Positions 1 through 11,910 are shown, counted from the stretch's first letter. The stretch: 64,000 nucleotides of DNA from Marinobacter sp. es.048 (GCF_900188435.1 NZ_FYFA01000001.1:1674001-1738000); one strand, 5' to 3'. Notes: generated by a model not told the origin, from the letters alone. Made by a program: numbers and translations.

Positions 1-995
1 GCGCTTTCGCGACTCTGGCTATGGGCATCGGTACCAGTGAGGTGGAGCATGTACTGGCCACCCAGACGCTGCGGACCCAAAAACAGAAGAACATGCGTGT
101 GGTGTTCGAGGGCCAGCCCGGATTCGGGGTGACACCCAAAGACCTGATCCTGGCGTTGATTGGCCGCATCGGTACCGCAGGTGGAACGGGTTACGCCATT
201 GAATACGCCGGCGAAGCCATCCGGAACCTTTCCATGGAGGGGCGCATGACAATCTGCAACATGAGTATCGAGGCCGGTGCCCGGGCCGGCATGGTGGCCT
301 ACGACAAGGCGACCGAACAGTACGTTCAGGGCCGACCGCAGGCACCCACGGGTAAGCGTCTGGAGCAGGCGCGAGAGTACTGGCGCACGCTGGTATCGGA
401 CGCGGACGCACAGTTCGATCGCGAGGAGCATTTCTCATTGGAAGCGCTGGTTCCCCAGGTTACCTGGGGAACGTCCCCTGAGATGGTTACCGGCATCGAC
501 GGCAAGACCCCGGATCTGTCTCAACTGGCACCGGACAAACGGGAATCGGTCAGGCGTGCTCTGGACTATATGGGGCTTGAGCCGGGTCAGTCTCTGAAAG
601 GCGTGGCCATTGACAAGGTTTTTATTGGTTCCTGCACTAATGCCCGTATGGAGGACCTGAGGGCCGTCGCCAACCTGGTGCAAGGACAGAAGGTGCACCG
701 GTCGGTGAAACAGGCTCTGATTGTTCCCGGGTCTGGCCAGGTTCGACTGCAGGCAGAGCGGGAAGGTCTGGATATGATTTTTCGCAATGCTGGATTCGAG
801 TGGCGGGCGGCGGGGTGTTCAATGTGCCTCGGTATGAATGACGATCGCCTTAACCCTGGTGAGCGCTGTGCCTCCACCTCTAACCGGAACTTTGAGGGCA
901 GGCAGGGCAAGGGCGGTCGGACGCATCTGATGAGTCCGCTGATGGCCGCTGCGGCTGCGTTGGCAGGCGAACTGACCGATGTGAGGGGGGTTTAG
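1..995 (+). CDS. leuC: 3-isopropylmalate dehydratase large subunit (LeuC), 5' end cut off
   Basis: LeuC is the iron-sulfur subunit of isopropylmalate isomerase, which interconverts 2- and 3-isopropylmalate in leucine synthesis. The reading frame is already open at base 3, so the start lies outside the window. The visible part is the C-terminal two thirds of an aconitase-type protein. The three cluster-ligating cysteine codons are at 633 (in IGSCTN) and at 816 and 825 (in CSMCLGMN), and the family signature [12 protein letters not shown] follows. The stop is one base before leuD, so the two are cotranscribed. The downstream regulator is of PrpR type and leuB does not follow, so this pair may serve a related catabolic hydratase reaction instead. 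Family assignment is certain; the exact substrate is not. Confidence 0.93.
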   Translation, partial: AFATLAMGIGTSEVEHVLATQTLRTQKQKNMRVVFEGQPGFGVTPKDLILALIGRIGTAGGTGYAIEYAGEAIRNLSMEGRMTICNMSIEAGARAGMVAYDKATEQYVQGRPQAPTGKRLEQAREYWRTLVSDADAQFDREEHFSLEALVPQVTWGTSPEMVTGIDGKTPDLSQLAPDKRESVRRALDYMGLEPGQSLKGVAIDKVFIGSCTNARMEDLRAVANLVQGQKVHRSVKQALIVPGSGQVRLQAEREGLDMIFRNAGFEWRAAGCSMCLGMNDDRLNPGERCASTSNRNFEGRQGKGGRTHLMSPLMAAAAALAGELTDVRGV

Positions 996-996
996 G

Positions 997-1632
997 ATGG
1001 AGGCATTCAAAACACACACCGGTCTGGTGGTTCCTTTCGACCGGTCGAATGTGGACACCGACGCAATTCTGCCCAAGCAGTATCTCAAAATGCTGGAGAA
1101 AACCGGGTTTGCAGACTTCCTCTTTGATGATGAGCGATACGTGGACCCGGGTGATGTGGACATCCCTGCCTCGGAGCGCAGGCCGGATCCCGGGTTCATT
1201 TTGAACCGGGCGCCCTTCGACCGTGCTTCCATCCTGCTGGCCAGGGCAAACTTTGGCTGTGGGTCGTCCCGGGAACACGCGGTCTGGGCGCTGAAGGACT
1301 TTGGCGTTCGCGTGGTTATTGCCAGCAGTTTTGGTGATATTTTCTTCAACAACTGCTTTAACAATGGCCTGCTTCCGGTAATACTCGACGAGGCAACCAT
1401 TGACGAGTTATTCGAGTTGGCCAGTGACACGGACGGTCTGGAACTGACGGTGGATTTGGAGCACTTCGAGATTCGCAGTCCGAAGAAAACCTGGCGTTTC
1501 GTGGTTGAATCGGGTCGGCGGGAGAACCTCCTCAACGGGCTGGATGAGATAGGTCGTACCCTGACTTTTTCAGAGTCTATTCAGGCCTACGAGGCGAACC
1601 GAAGAGCCCTGGAGCCCTGGCTTTTTGAGTAG
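997..1632 (+). CDS. leuD: 3-isopropylmalate dehydratase small subunit (LeuD)
   Basis: This is the 211-residue swivel-domain subunit that pairs with LeuC to form the active dehydratase. The length is normal for proteobacterial LeuD. It shows the family's N-terminal VPFDRSNVDTDAILPKQ block, the FGCGSSREHA motif that contributes to the active site, and the FFNNCFNNGLLP block. The ATG follows the leuC stop by one base. Next comes a sigma-54-dependent regulator rather than leuB, which is the usual partner in gammaproteobacterial leucine operons, so a second specialised leuCD copy is possible. The enzyme family is secure; its physiological substrate is inferred. Confidence 0.92.
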   Translation: MEAFKTHTGLVVPFDRSNVDTDAILPKQYLKMLEKTGFADFLFDDERYVDPGDVDIPASERRPDPGFILNRAPFDRASILLARANFGCGSSREHAVWALKDFGVRVVIASSFGDIFFNNCFNNGLLPVILDEATIDELFELASDTDGLELTVDLEHFEIRSPKKTWRFVVESGRRENLLNGLDEIGRTLTFSESIQAYEANRRALEPWLFE

Positions 1633-1653
1633 AACCGGAGTGAGGAGGTGATG

Positions 1654-3555
1654 ATGGAGTTCAATAACGCTGAAGCGGCTCGGGTGAAGGTTTGCCTGAT
1701 TGGCAACTCCAAGCTCAGCAAAATGGTCCATTCCCTGATCCCGGAATTCCAGTCAATCGCTGAAATTATCATCATCGACAGCATCTTCAGCGATGCCCTC
1801 ATGTCTGCGCGGCGTCTGGTTGAGCACGACGCCGTGGATGTGTTTATCAGCGCCGGCGCAAACGCGCACTACCTGAAAGACACCTTGCCGGTGCCGGTCG
1901 TGGCACTGGAGCTCAGGCAATCCGATCTGGTCAATGCCGTGCTGAAGGCCAGGCAGATCAGCAACAAGATTCTCCTGTTGACCTACGAGCACCAGAGCAC
2001 ATGGACCGAATTCCTCGACTACGTGGAAGGTGTCGACATCGTGCACCGTACCTACAAGACAGCAGAGGAAGCGCGGGAAACCTTCCATGGTATTGAGAAA
2101 GACGGCATCGGTGTAGTGATTGGCTCCAGTTTTATCTGTGATCTGGCGGAGCAGGAAGGCCTGCCGTTTGTCATGGTCTACTCCCGCGAATCCTGTCGAC
2201 ACATGGTTCGTAAGGCGATCGCCGTCGCCGGCGAGCACAAACGGGAAGGCGAACGCCGAGCGTTTGTGCAGTTCCTTATGGATAGTGCAAGCAGTCCGAC
2301 CATCATCACCAACCGGGACGAACAGGTCATCGGATTCAACCGAAGTGCCCTGAATCTGGTAAAGGGACTGGCTCGAAATAAGCGGATTGATCGGTTTTTG
2401 GATAGCCGGTTTCTGCAAATACCAGATACGGTTGCCGAGGGTATTCCAGTCGGAGACCGGCTGTGCCGGGTCCAGAAAAGCGCCTTTGAAATCGATGGCC
2501 GGCGAGTGGGGCACCTGTATGCCGTAACTGCGGCGCCTCAGAGCAAATCCGGTTCTGAAGTCAAGGCCAGCGGGCTTATATACCAGTCTGGTCGCATGGC
2601 GGAGGTCACGCATTTTCTTCAAGTTTACGGTGCGACTCCGGGCGCAGTACTGCTTCGAGGGGAAACCGGGACAGGTAAGGAGCTCGCGGCGAGGATGATT
2701 CACGATTCCAGTGCCAACAAAGAAGGACCTTTTGTTGCGATTAACTGTGCCGCCATTCCCAGTGAACTGTTTGAGTCAGAACTGTTCGGCTATGCGGATG
2801 GTGCTTTCACAAGTTCGCGTAGTGGTGGTAAATCCGGCTTGCTGGAAACCGCCAACAACGGAACATTTTTCATGGATGAAATCAATTCTCTGCCCGTGCC
2901 GCAGCAGGCTAAACTGCTGCGGGTGCTGCAGGAGCGGGAAGTGCGGCCGGTCGGCTCGCGCAAGTCCATTGCACTCAACATCAAGTTTGTCGCTGCCTGT
3001 AATCACGATCTTCTGGAAGAGGTTCGCGCCGGGCGGTTTCGGGAAGACCTCTACTATCGGCTCAACGTGTTCATAGTGAATCTGCCGCCACTGCGGGAGA
3101 GGCCAGACGATATCGAACCCCTGACCCGCCACTTTATCCAGTCACTCGGCCGACAGTACGGAATTGATGCCGATGAAAATGCCCTAGCAGAGGTTCTGGT
3201 TCCCCGGTTCAGGCGCTATCGATGGCCCGGTAATGTTCGTCAGCTCGAAAATCTGATGGAGCGTTTGCTGGTGTCTTCCACGCTCTATTCATCAACGGAA
3301 CAGTTCGCTTCCCAGCTTCAAAGCCTGGCCCCGGAGTTGTTCGAATCGACAGATCGTGGCCACTCCGGGTTTGCGGAGGGCGGTCATCTTCAGTCCGTAG
3401 AGCAGGAGGAAATCCTTAAGGCGCTTGATCGCTTCGGGGGCAACAAGACCAAAGCAGCGGAATACCTTGGTATCAGCCAGACAACTCTCTGGCGGCGGTT
3501 GAAGCAGATAAGCGCCGATCCCCGTGCAGTGGGCGATGATCAGTCCGGAGAATGA
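1654..3555 (+). CDS. PrpR-type sigma-54-dependent transcriptional activator
   Basis: This is an enhancer-binding protein of about 633 residues. Residues 10-200 resemble the PrpR N-terminal sensor domain, a periplasmic-binding-protein-like fold that in PrpR senses 2-methylcitrate. A PAS-like stretch follows to about residue 300. The AAA+ domain runs from about 305 to 540 with Walker A GETGTGKE and Walker B GTFFMDE. A Fis-type helix-turn-helix is at the C-terminus (NKTKAAEYLGISQTTLWRR). The sigma-54 contact loop reads GAFTSS instead of GAFTGA (2800-2817). I chose ATG 1654 because an AGGAGG lies five bases upstream; GTG 1648 and ATG 1651 overlap or abut that site. It sits between leuD and ridA and probably controls this operon. 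Confidence 0.85.
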   Translation: MEFNNAEAARVKVCLIGNSKLSKMVHSLIPEFQSIAEIIIIDSIFSDALMSARRLVEHDAVDVFISAGANAHYLKDTLPVPVVALELRQSDLVNAVLKARQISNKILLLTYEHQSTWTEFLDYVEGVDIVHRTYKTAEEARETFHGIEKDGIGVVIGSSFICDLAEQEGLPFVMVYSRESCRHMVRKAIAVAGEHKREGERRAFVQFLMDSASSPTIITNRDEQVIGFNRSALNLVKGLARNKRIDRFLDSRFLQIPDTVAEGIPVGDRLCRVQKSAFEIDGRRVGHLYAVTAAPQSKSGSEVKASGLIYQSGRMAEVTHFLQVYGATPGAVLLRGETGTGKELAARMIHDSSANKEGPFVAINCAAIPSELFESELFGYADGAFTSSRSGGKSGLLETANNGTFFMDEINSLPVPQQAKLLRVLQEREVRPVGSRKSIALNIKFVAACNHDLLEEVRAGRFREDLYYRLNVFIVNLPPLRERPDDIEPLTRHFIQSLGRQYGIDADENALAEVLVPRFRRYRWPGNVRQLENLMERLLVSSTLYSSTEQFASQLQSLAPELFESTDRGHSGFAEGGHLQSVEQEEILKALDRFGGNKTKAAEYLGISQTTLWRRLKQISADPRAVGDDQSGE

Positions 3556-3556
3556 T

Positions 3557-3949
3557 ATGACAATTGGCACAGAACCGATCGTTCTCGATCCCGATCCCTT
3601 TGACAATTTTCTCATCGGGCAAGGACACTGCGTGGGTAATCTCATATTCCTTTCGGGGCAGGCAGCGATCGACCAGCGTGGGCAGATCGTTGGTCCGGGA
3701 GACATTGATGCTCAGATAGATCAGGCAATGAAGAACATTGAGCGGGCGCTGAGCGCGGCAGGATCGGGTGTCGAGCGGATATTCAAGATAACCGTGTACC
3801 TTACCGACGTGAATCACTTTGAAAGTGTTATGAAGATGCGAGAGCGCTACTTCGAGAAACCCTGGCCTGCGGATACCACAGTTGGAGTTTCAGCGCTGGC
3901 ACTGCCAGAATTACTGGTTGAACTGGACGTTATTGCCACCCGGCCTTAA
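3557..3949 (+). CDS. RidA/YjgF-family protein
   Basis: This 130-residue protein belongs to the RidA (YjgF/YER057c/UK114) superfamily, whose archetype hydrolyses reactive enamine/imine intermediates as a cytosolic trimer. The family core is visible in the segments LIFLSGQAAID, KITVYLTDVNHF and ELLVELDVIA. The archetype's substrate-binding arginine, in a PARS-type motif near residue 105, is replaced here: the sequence reads PADTTVGVSAL. It therefore probably belongs to a Rid subfamily without classical imine deaminase activity. The start at 3557 is supported by GGAG six bases upstream and follows the regulator's stop by one base, so it is the last gene of the operon. Confidence 0.85.
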   Translation: MTIGTEPIVLDPDPFDNFLIGQGHCVGNLIFLSGQAAIDQRGQIVGPGDIDAQIDQAMKNIERALSAAGSGVERIFKITVYLTDVNHFESVMKMRERYFEKPWPADTTVGVSALALPELLVELDVIATRP

Positions 3950-3960
3950 CCGGGTGGCAA
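3933..3960. terminator. Perfect 11-bp hairpin between convergent genes
   Basis: TTGCCACCCGG at 3933-3943 and its exact complement at 3950-3960 flank a six-base loop that contains the ridA stop codon. It separates convergent ridA and the acyl-CoA ligase. No long T run follows on either side, so it may act as a weak two-way terminator or only as a 3' stabilising structure. Confidence 0.55.
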
Positions 3961-3969
3961 TCCGTTGAG

Positions 3970-5613
3970 TTATTGCAACTGATCCCGAATCAGTTTCTTG
4001 TTAATCTTGCCAACACTGGTCTTCGGAATATCTTCCACGAAATCAATATGCTCCGGGATCGCCCATTTATTGATCTCGCCGCTTTCCACAAATTGCTTCA
4101 GATGGTTCTGGATATCCTCGGCACTGGCTTGCTCGCCCGGCTGCAGGGTGACCAGAGCATGCGGGCGTTCGCCCCATTTCTCATCGGGTACACCCACCAC
4201 GGCAGCACCGGCGACAGCGGAATGCTGGCTGATCAGGTTTTCCAGGTCCAGTGAAGACAGCCACTCACCGCCGGTCTTGATCACGTCCTTGATGCGATCC
4301 TTGATGGTGATAGTGTTGTCCGGCTCCATAGAGGCAACGTCGCCTGTGTGAAGCCAGCCACCTTCCCAGAGCTGTTCGCCTTTCTCGGGCTCCTTGAAGT
4401 ACCCCTGCGTCAACCAGGGCGCGCGGGCCACGATTTCGCCCTTGGCCTCGCCATCGTGGGGTACCGGGTTGCCCTCGGGGTCGACGATTTCCAGCTCAAC
4501 CATGGGCGTGGCAATGCCGGTCTTCACCCGGATTGCAGTTTGCTGCTCAAGAGGCAGCTCCAGATCTTCGGGCTTCAGGTGCGAAGCGCAGAGCAGCGGA
4601 CAGGTCTCAGACATGCCGTACGCGGTGTACATCTTGATGCCGAGCTTGGCCCCCGCATCGCATAGGCCTTTAGTGAGGGCGCTGCCACCGATCAGCACGT
4701 GCCAGTTGCTCAGATCGGCCGTCTTGATGGACTCTGTGGCCATCATCATCTGCATGATGGTGGGCACGCAGTGGGAGAAGGTCACTTTGTGTTCCTTGAG
4801 AAGGTCGACCAGCAGCTCAGGCTCATAGCGGCCGGGATACACCTGCTTGATGCCCATCATGGTGGCGGCATAGGGCACACCCCAGGCATGCACGTGAAAC
4901 ATGGGCGTCACCGGCATGTACACGGACGAGGAGCGCATCAATGGCATTTCATCGAACGATGCCACGGTGCCTGTCATGGCCAGCGTATGCAGGACCAGCT
5001 GGCGGTGACTGAAGTAAACGCCCTTCGGGTTGCCGGTGGTACCCGTGGTGTAGAAGGTGGTTGCTACGCTGTTTTCGTCGAAGTCGGGGAAGTCGAACTT
5101 GTCATTGGCCTTGGCGAGCAGACCCTCATAATCCCCGATAGCGTCAACAGGTGCCTTTTTTGCGGCATCGCTGTCGGTGAGCTGAATCCAGGTCTTGACC
5201 GTTTTTATCTCGTCTTTGACGGCCTCAATGATCGGGAGGAAGTCATCGTGCACCAAAACCACATCGTCCTCTGCATGGTTCATGGTGTAGACAATCTGGT
5301 CTGGAGATAGCCGGATATTAACCGTGTGCAGAATGGCACCAATCATCGGAATGGCAAAGAAGCACTCCAGGTACCGGGGTGTATCCCAGTCCATCACCGC
5401 AACCGTATCTCCCGGTTTTACACCGGCATCGGTCAAGGCGTTTGCCAGGCGGTGGATGCGTTCAACCAGATCGGTATAGGTGTACTTGCTGCGGTTGGAG
5501 TAGACGATTTCCTGATCCGGGTTATAGCGAGGTCCGGAAAGTAGGAGCTGTTTGATCAGTAGTGGGTACTGATAGGCGTTGTCAGCCGGAGATAGGATGC
5601 GGGTCTGTGCCAT
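3970..5613 (-). CDS. Fatty-acid--CoA ligase (AlkK/FadD-like, medium- to long-chain)
   Basis: This is an ATP-dependent acyl-activating enzyme of 547 residues. It adenylates a fatty acid and transfers it to coenzyme A in the cytoplasm. The P-loop-like motif TTGTTGNPKGV is near residues 190-200, the AYGMSET motif is in the second half, and the hinge and C-terminal part contain WLHTGDVASM, KTGGEWLS and the final catalytic-lysine region GKINKK. Length and motif spacing fit the AlkK-type ligases that activate acids made from alkanes. The gene is monocistronic with a 168-base upstream region. The chain-length preference cannot be read from the sequence. Confidence 0.87.
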   Translation of the reverse strand: MAQTRILSPADNAYQYPLLIKQLLLSGPRYNPDQEIVYSNRSKYTYTDLVERIHRLANALTDAGVKPGDTVAVMDWDTPRYLECFFAIPMIGAILHTVNIRLSPDQIVYTMNHAEDDVVLVHDDFLPIIEAVKDEIKTVKTWIQLTDSDAAKKAPVDAIGDYEGLLAKANDKFDFPDFDENSVATTFYTTGTTGNPKGVYFSHRQLVLHTLAMTGTVASFDEMPLMRSSSVYMPVTPMFHVHAWGVPYAATMMGIKQVYPGRYEPELLVDLLKEHKVTFSHCVPTIMQMMMATESIKTADLSNWHVLIGGSALTKGLCDAGAKLGIKMYTAYGMSETCPLLCASHLKPEDLELPLEQQTAIRVKTGIATPMVELEIVDPEGNPVPHDGEAKGEIVARAPWLTQGYFKEPEKGEQLWEGGWLHTGDVASMEPDNTITIKDRIKDVIKTGGEWLSSLDLENLISQHSAVAGAAVVGVPDEKWGERPHALVTLQPGEQASAEDIQNHLKQFVESGEINKWAIPEHIDFVEDIPKTSVGKINKKLIRDQLQ

Positions 5614-5781
5614 TACTTGTTTCCTCTTTCCCAGTTGTTGGTGTTATCGCGAGAAACAGGAATAAATCTGACACAGATTGGCTGAAACAGGAACCGGTAA
5701 TAGTGAAAAAATTCAGAGCCAACGGTAGCTTAGATGTAATGTCCGTTTCGCTCTGCGGACACGCCCGTCAGGGCGGCAGTA

Positions 5782-6063
5782 TTACTCGTAAGTGCAGAGG
5801 TAAGCGGTATCGATGTCGGTCTTTGCTTTGAAGCTGGCTTGGCCCGCTACGTCAAAACTCTCGCCGGCACCGTAGGTCATCCACTCTTCCATGCCCGGGA
5901 GCAGGACTGTGAGCGCACCGCTGATGACAGTCATGGTTTCTTTCTTGCTGGTACCGAACTCATATTCGCCCGGGCTAATCACACCAACGGTGGCTGGCAG
6001 GGTCGAGGTCTGGAAGGAAATCGACTTGGCCTGGCCGTCGAAATATTCATTTACTTGCAGCAT
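5782..6063 (-). CDS. ppnP: Pyrimidine/purine nucleoside phosphorylase
   Basis: This 93-residue single-domain cupin of the PpnP (YaiE, formerly DUF1255) family catalyses phosphorolysis of several nucleosides to base and ribose-1-phosphate. Family marks are the opening NEYFDGQAKSISF, the GVISPGEYEFGTSKKETMTVISG block and the closing YLCTY. The length is typical. It lies downstream of mrpG on the same strand after a 71-base gap and may be expressed separately. Confidence 0.9.
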   Translation of the reverse strand: MLQVNEYFDGQAKSISFQTSTLPATVGVISPGEYEFGTSKKETMTVISGALTVLLPGMEEWMTYGAGESFDVAGQASFKAKTDIDTAYLCTYE

Positions 6064-6134
6064 GTGCTGGGCTCCTGGAATAAGTTTGGGGGCCTACTAT
6101 ACGGGAATTTTGTGCACTTCCAATGATAAAATAA

Positions 6135-6542
6135 TCAGTCCGAGGCGTCCTTACCGTTGTGGAGCACTGGTCGCTCTGTTTTAGCCTCAAGTCCGCTGTA
6201 AAGCTTGTGAGTGTCTGGATCGTATCGTTCCCGCAGTTCGTCTTTGGTGGTACCACTCCAGAGCGAAATACCGGTGAAATAACCCGCCCGCCCTATGACA
6301 TGAGCAGCGATCGGTGCCGTTAACAGGATAAACACAATGAACGCGATCGCCCGTGCCGCGACGGCGCTGTCGGAGAAATGCAGCGCCACCCCGGCCATCG
6401 TCAGTATGGCGCCCATCGCGCCCGCTTTGGTGGATGCATGCATGCGTGTTGGCAGGTCCGGCAACCTTACGATACCGATGGCTGCAAGCACCATGAACGA
6501 GGCCCCTGCCAGTAACAGGATAGAAACGAAAATTTCACTCAT
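6135..6542 (-). CDS. mrpG: Na+/H+ antiporter subunit MrpG, downstream mrp operon
   Basis: This is the small membrane subunit G of the seven-part Mrp antiporter: 135 residues with three predicted helices, the second following the ARLPD-like IVRLPDLPTRMHASTKAGAMG signature region. ATG 6542 is preferred over the GTG at 6551 because GGAGG lies about eight bases upstream of it; it overlaps the end of mrpF. The C-terminal tail from about residue 90 is longer and more charged than in the second MrpG at 12026-12358. It is the last gene of its operon. Confidence 0.87.
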   Translation of the reverse strand: MSEIFVSILLLAGASFMVLAAIGIVRLPDLPTRMHASTKAGAMGAILTMAGVALHFSDSAVAARAIAFIVFILLTAPIAAHVIGRAGYFTGISLWSGTTKDELRERYDPDTHKLYSGLEAKTERPVLHNGKDASD

Positions 6543-6807
6543 CCTTGACACCTCCGCGCTCGAGAAATCTGGCGAACCCTATCGCGGCAAGGAAGGCTGT
6601 GAGGGATATCACGATAGCCACATCAAGAAAACTGGAGACACCGGTATCGATGGCGTGAACTCCAACGTAGCCAACCACCACGGATGCAATCAGCTCCAGT
6701 GCAACCACACGGTCCGCCAGAGAAGGGCCCCGGGTTAGTCGGATGAAGGCAAAGAGCAGCGCCAGGGAAAGCATGAGATAAACAATGTTAATGGCGATTA
6801 CAAGCAT
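6535..6807 (-). CDS. mrpF: Na+/H+ antiporter subunit MrpF, downstream mrp operon
   Basis: This is a 90-residue hydrophobic protein with three predicted helices and the MrpF signature RLTRGPSLADRVVALELI. It is a small structural subunit of the inner-membrane Mrp complex. It starts eight bases after mrpE and overlaps mrpG, consistent with coordinated translation. Confidence 0.88.
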   Translation of the reverse strand: MLVIAINIVYLMLSLALLFAFIRLTRGPSLADRVVALELIASVVVGYVGVHAIDTGVSSFLDVAIVISLTAFLAAIGFARFLERGGVKDE

Positions 6808-6815
6808 GGTGACCC

Positions 6816-7289
6816 CTAGCGCATAACCTTCAGGATTCGGTGTTCCAGTTCCCTCAGGTCATTTCTGAGTTGCTCCTCGTCCTGAAGAAACATGGCGTGG
6901 ATAAACAGCACCCGTCGATCATCGGAAACATCCAGGCTGAGGGTCCCCGGTGTCAGGGAGATGACGCTACTGACAAACATGATCTCCATGTCGGTATTTG
7001 CCTGCAGCGGGAATGCGATGACACCGGGCTTCATGTGCCAAACCGGTGTGGCAACATCGTAAGCAACCCGCAGGTTCGATTTCACCAGTTCCTTCAGAAA
7101 AAAGACCAGGAAAGCGACTAATCGCGGAATCCTCTGGGAGTAGCCCTTCAAGGCAGGCACCTGGTTTTGCAGTACCATGAGCGCGATGTAGCCAAAACAG
7201 AAACCTGCCAGCAGGTTCATGGCAGTGACGCTGCCACTGAGCACTACCCAGGCGATTGCAAGCAGCACATTCCAGAACAGACCGATCAT
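6816..7289 (-). CDS. mrpE: Na+/H+ antiporter subunit MrpE, downstream mrp operon
   Basis: This is a 157-residue MrpE with two N-terminal helices and a soluble domain carrying the family motifs [14 protein letters not shown] and LFIHAMF. The true start is ATG 7289, which overlaps the mrpD stop as ATGA. The open frame extends 51 codons further upstream, but that part is mrpD sequence in another frame. MrpE is needed for complex stability and activity in studied Mrp systems. Confidence 0.88.
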   Translation of the reverse strand: MIGLFWNVLLAIAWVVLSGSVTAMNLLAGFCFGYIALMVLQNQVPALKGYSQRIPRLVAFLVFFLKELVKSNLRVAYDVATPVWHMKPGVIAFPLQANTDMEIMFVSSVISLTPGTLSLDVSDDRRVLFIHAMFLQDEEQLRNDLRELEHRILKVMR

Positions 7290-8800
7290 TTCGGCATCCC
7301 TCCAAGAACCGCTTCTATGTATAGCTGCGGGTTCATCAACTGGTCTGCGGCCGTCTCGGCCAGAACGTAAATCGGCTGCCCGTAAAGACCAATAATGAGC
7401 GTGCAAGCCGCAAGCCCAACCACCGGCACATAGTAGGCCCAATTGTGCGCATCTTTTACCTCGCCGTTGAGCCGGTCGACATCGGTCACATGGTCGGGAA
7501 CCTTTTTCCAGAACACTTCCGCCCAGATTTTGATCATTGAGTACAGGGTCAGCAAGCCAACCAGCAGAGCGATGGCGGAGATGACATATTCACTGGCTTC
7601 CAGGCTTGCTCTCACGACAATGAACTTGGCGAAAAAGCCGGACAAAGGCGGAATACCGGCGAGCGACAGCGCCGGGATCAAAAACAACAGAGCCAGGTAA
7701 GGGCGCTGACGGTAAACTCCTCCCAGGTTCTTCAGCTCATAGCTCCCAAGGAGACGGTAGGTAATGCCGCTCACCAGGAACAGATTCGTCTTCACAATGA
7801 TGTGGTGCATGATGTAGAACACGCCACCAATCAGGGCCAGAGGCGTGAATAGCGCCAGCCCCAGCAGCATGTAGCCGATCTGGCTGACAATGTGGAAAGA
7901 CAGGATTCGCCGAAATTCGAACTGCGCCGCCGCGCCGAGCACGCCGGTCAGCATTGTCAGGGCTGCGGCCCAGAGTAATATGGTGTGTGTGTAGGCGACA
8001 TCCTGCGTGAAGATCAGCGTGAATACCCGATAGAGTGCGTAAACCCCTACCTTGGTCAGCAGCCCTGCAAACAGCGCTGAGACGGCGACTTGCGGCGTGT
8101 GATAGGAGGCGGGGAGCCAGAAAAACAGGGGGAACGCCGCCGCCTTGATGCCGAACGATACCATGAACATCAGGGAGACCACTGTCACCATGCCCGGGTC
8201 TTCCACGCTGTTCAGTTTTTGGGCGATGTCTGCCATGTTCAGGGTGCCCACCATCCCGTAAAGCAGGCCCACGGCGGAGAGAAAAATAGCCGACGAGAAC
8301 AGGTTCAGGGTCACGTACTTGATGGCGCCTTCCATCTGGGCTCGCTCTCCGCCCAGGGTCAGAAGGGCAAACGATGCGAGCAGCATCACCTCGAACCAGA
8401 CGAACAGGTTGAATATATCGCCAGTCAGAAAGGCTCCGGCCACGCCGGCAAGCAGCAGGTGCATCAGGGGGTAATAACCGAATTTTTCATGACCTCTCGG
8501 TGTTGAGGCCAGCGAATAGATTGCGATGGCAAGGCCGATAATGCCGGTTAGCACTATCATGATGGCGCCAAGAACATCGGACACCAGCACGATGCTGAAG
8601 GGCGCAGGCCAACTGCCCATTTCCACCACCAGAAATCCCTGCTCAATGGTTGAGCGCATGAGCCAGATGCCGGCCGCCAGCAACAGCCCGGTGGCAACAA
8701 CTGCAAGGACCCGCTGAAGATTGATGGATCGCCAGAATGCCAGGGACAGAGCTCCGGCTGTCAGGGGTATCAGGATCGGGAGAACGAGTTCCGGGTTCAA
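7286..8800 (-). CDS. mrpD: Na+/H+ antiporter subunit MrpD, downstream mrp operon
   Basis: This 504-residue proton-pumping-type subunit is homologous to NuoM/NuoN of complex I, with about 14 predicted helices. The conserved glutamate is in the [10 protein letters not shown] helix, and the lysine-bearing region [14 protein letters not shown] follows. It starts at TTG 8800, overlapping the mrpC stop as TTGA. The TTG is the only start that fits family length. It ends overlapping mrpE. Confidence 0.92.
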   Translation of the reverse strand: MNPELVLPILIPLTAGALSLAFWRSINLQRVLAVVATGLLLAAGIWLMRSTIEQGFLVVEMGSWPAPFSIVLVSDVLGAIMIVLTGIIGLAIAIYSLASTPRGHEKFGYYPLMHLLLAGVAGAFLTGDIFNLFVWFEVMLLASFALLTLGGERAQMEGAIKYVTLNLFSSAIFLSAVGLLYGMVGTLNMADIAQKLNSVEDPGMVTVVSLMFMVSFGIKAAAFPLFFWLPASYHTPQVAVSALFAGLLTKVGVYALYRVFTLIFTQDVAYTHTILLWAAALTMLTGVLGAAAQFEFRRILSFHIVSQIGYMLLGLALFTPLALIGGVFYIMHHIIVKTNLFLVSGITYRLLGSYELKNLGGVYRQRPYLALLFLIPALSLAGIPPLSGFFAKFIVVRASLEASEYVISAIALLVGLLTLYSMIKIWAEVFWKKVPDHVTDVDRLNGEVKDAHNWAYYVPVVGLAACTLIIGLYGQPIYVLAETAADQLMNPQLYIEAVLGGMPK

Positions 8801-9144
8801 GTATCCGTATCCTTCATCTTGTCCAGGTCATCGGTTCCGACCACGTCGTAGGCACGACGGATCAGAACCACGGCGAACGCCAGGACGCTGAAAGCAATCA
8901 CAATGGCGGTGAGAATAAGGGCCTGTGGCAGTGGATCGGCCACTGCTCCAACGACTTCACTCGCCCCCTCGGGAATCAGCGGTGGCGCGCCCCGGGTCAA
9001 ACCCGCGACGACGAAAATCAGAAGGTTGGCCGCGTTGCTCAGAATGATCAGGCCAATGACGAGTTTGACGATAGAGCGGCGCAGCATCATGTATATGCTG
9101 GCTGTAAAAAGCAGCCCAACGACATAGGCCATCAAGGTTTCCAT
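8797..9144 (-). CDS. mrpC: Na+/H+ antiporter subunit MrpC, downstream mrp operon
   Basis: This is a 115-residue NuoK-like subunit with three helices and the MrpC signature [15 protein letters not shown]. The start is 34 bases after mrpB, and the end overlaps mrpD. In Mrp complexes it sits between the A and D antiporter-like subunits. Confidence 0.9.
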   Translation of the reverse strand: METLMAYVVGLLFTASIYMMLRRSIVKLVIGLIILSNAANLLIFVVAGLTRGAPPLIPEGASEVVGAVADPLPQALILTAIVIAFSVLAFAVVLIRRAYDVVGTDDLDKMKDTDT

Positions 9145-9178
9145 AACTGAGCCATCTCCCTGTCAATGAATGCACTGT

Positions 9179-9600
9179 TCATTCTTCCGACTCCATCAGG
9201 CTGATCACAAAGGTCATCAGCGTGCCCAGGACGGCCAGGTACACGCCAATGTCGAAAATCAGAACGGTTGATAGTTTCAGATAGCCCTCACCTGGGAGTG
9301 GAACCTCCCACCAGAGAGCGGTAAGCATGGCCTGGCCAGTCCAGAAGGCAGGGATTGTTGAGGCGAGACCGAAGAGCAACCCGGCCGCCAGAATATCCCG
9401 CGGGCTGACACGCAGCAGCTTGCGTGTTGATTCAGCGCCAAAGGCGAAGGCATAAAGCACGAAAGCACTTGCCGCCACCAGTCCACCGATAAAACCGCCG
9501 CCAGGTTCGTCGTGCCCGCGCAAAAGCAGGAACACCGAAAACATCAGTTGTAGCGGCATAATGGCGAGAGCGGCGGTGTGGAGTATGAGCGTGTTGGTTT

Positions 9601-9604
<4 letters not shown>
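9179..9604 (-). CDS. mrpB: Na+/H+ antiporter subunit MrpB, downstream mrp operon
   Basis: This is a 141-residue MnhB-family membrane protein with four predicted helices and the signature LRGHDEPGGGFIGGLVAASAF. It is encoded as a separate gene here, whereas in the upstream operon the same domain is fused to MrpA (15033-17834). The start overlaps the mrpA stop as ATGA. Confidence 0.9.

Positions 9605-11910
<2,306 letters not shown>

Noticed and set aside
819..1535. 238-codon open frame on the minus strand
   Set aside because: It is antisense to leuC and leuD and has no motif.
1753..2703. 316-codon open frame on the minus strand
   Set aside because: It is fully antisense to the sigma-54 activator, which has intact domains. 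Composition is that of a shadow frame.
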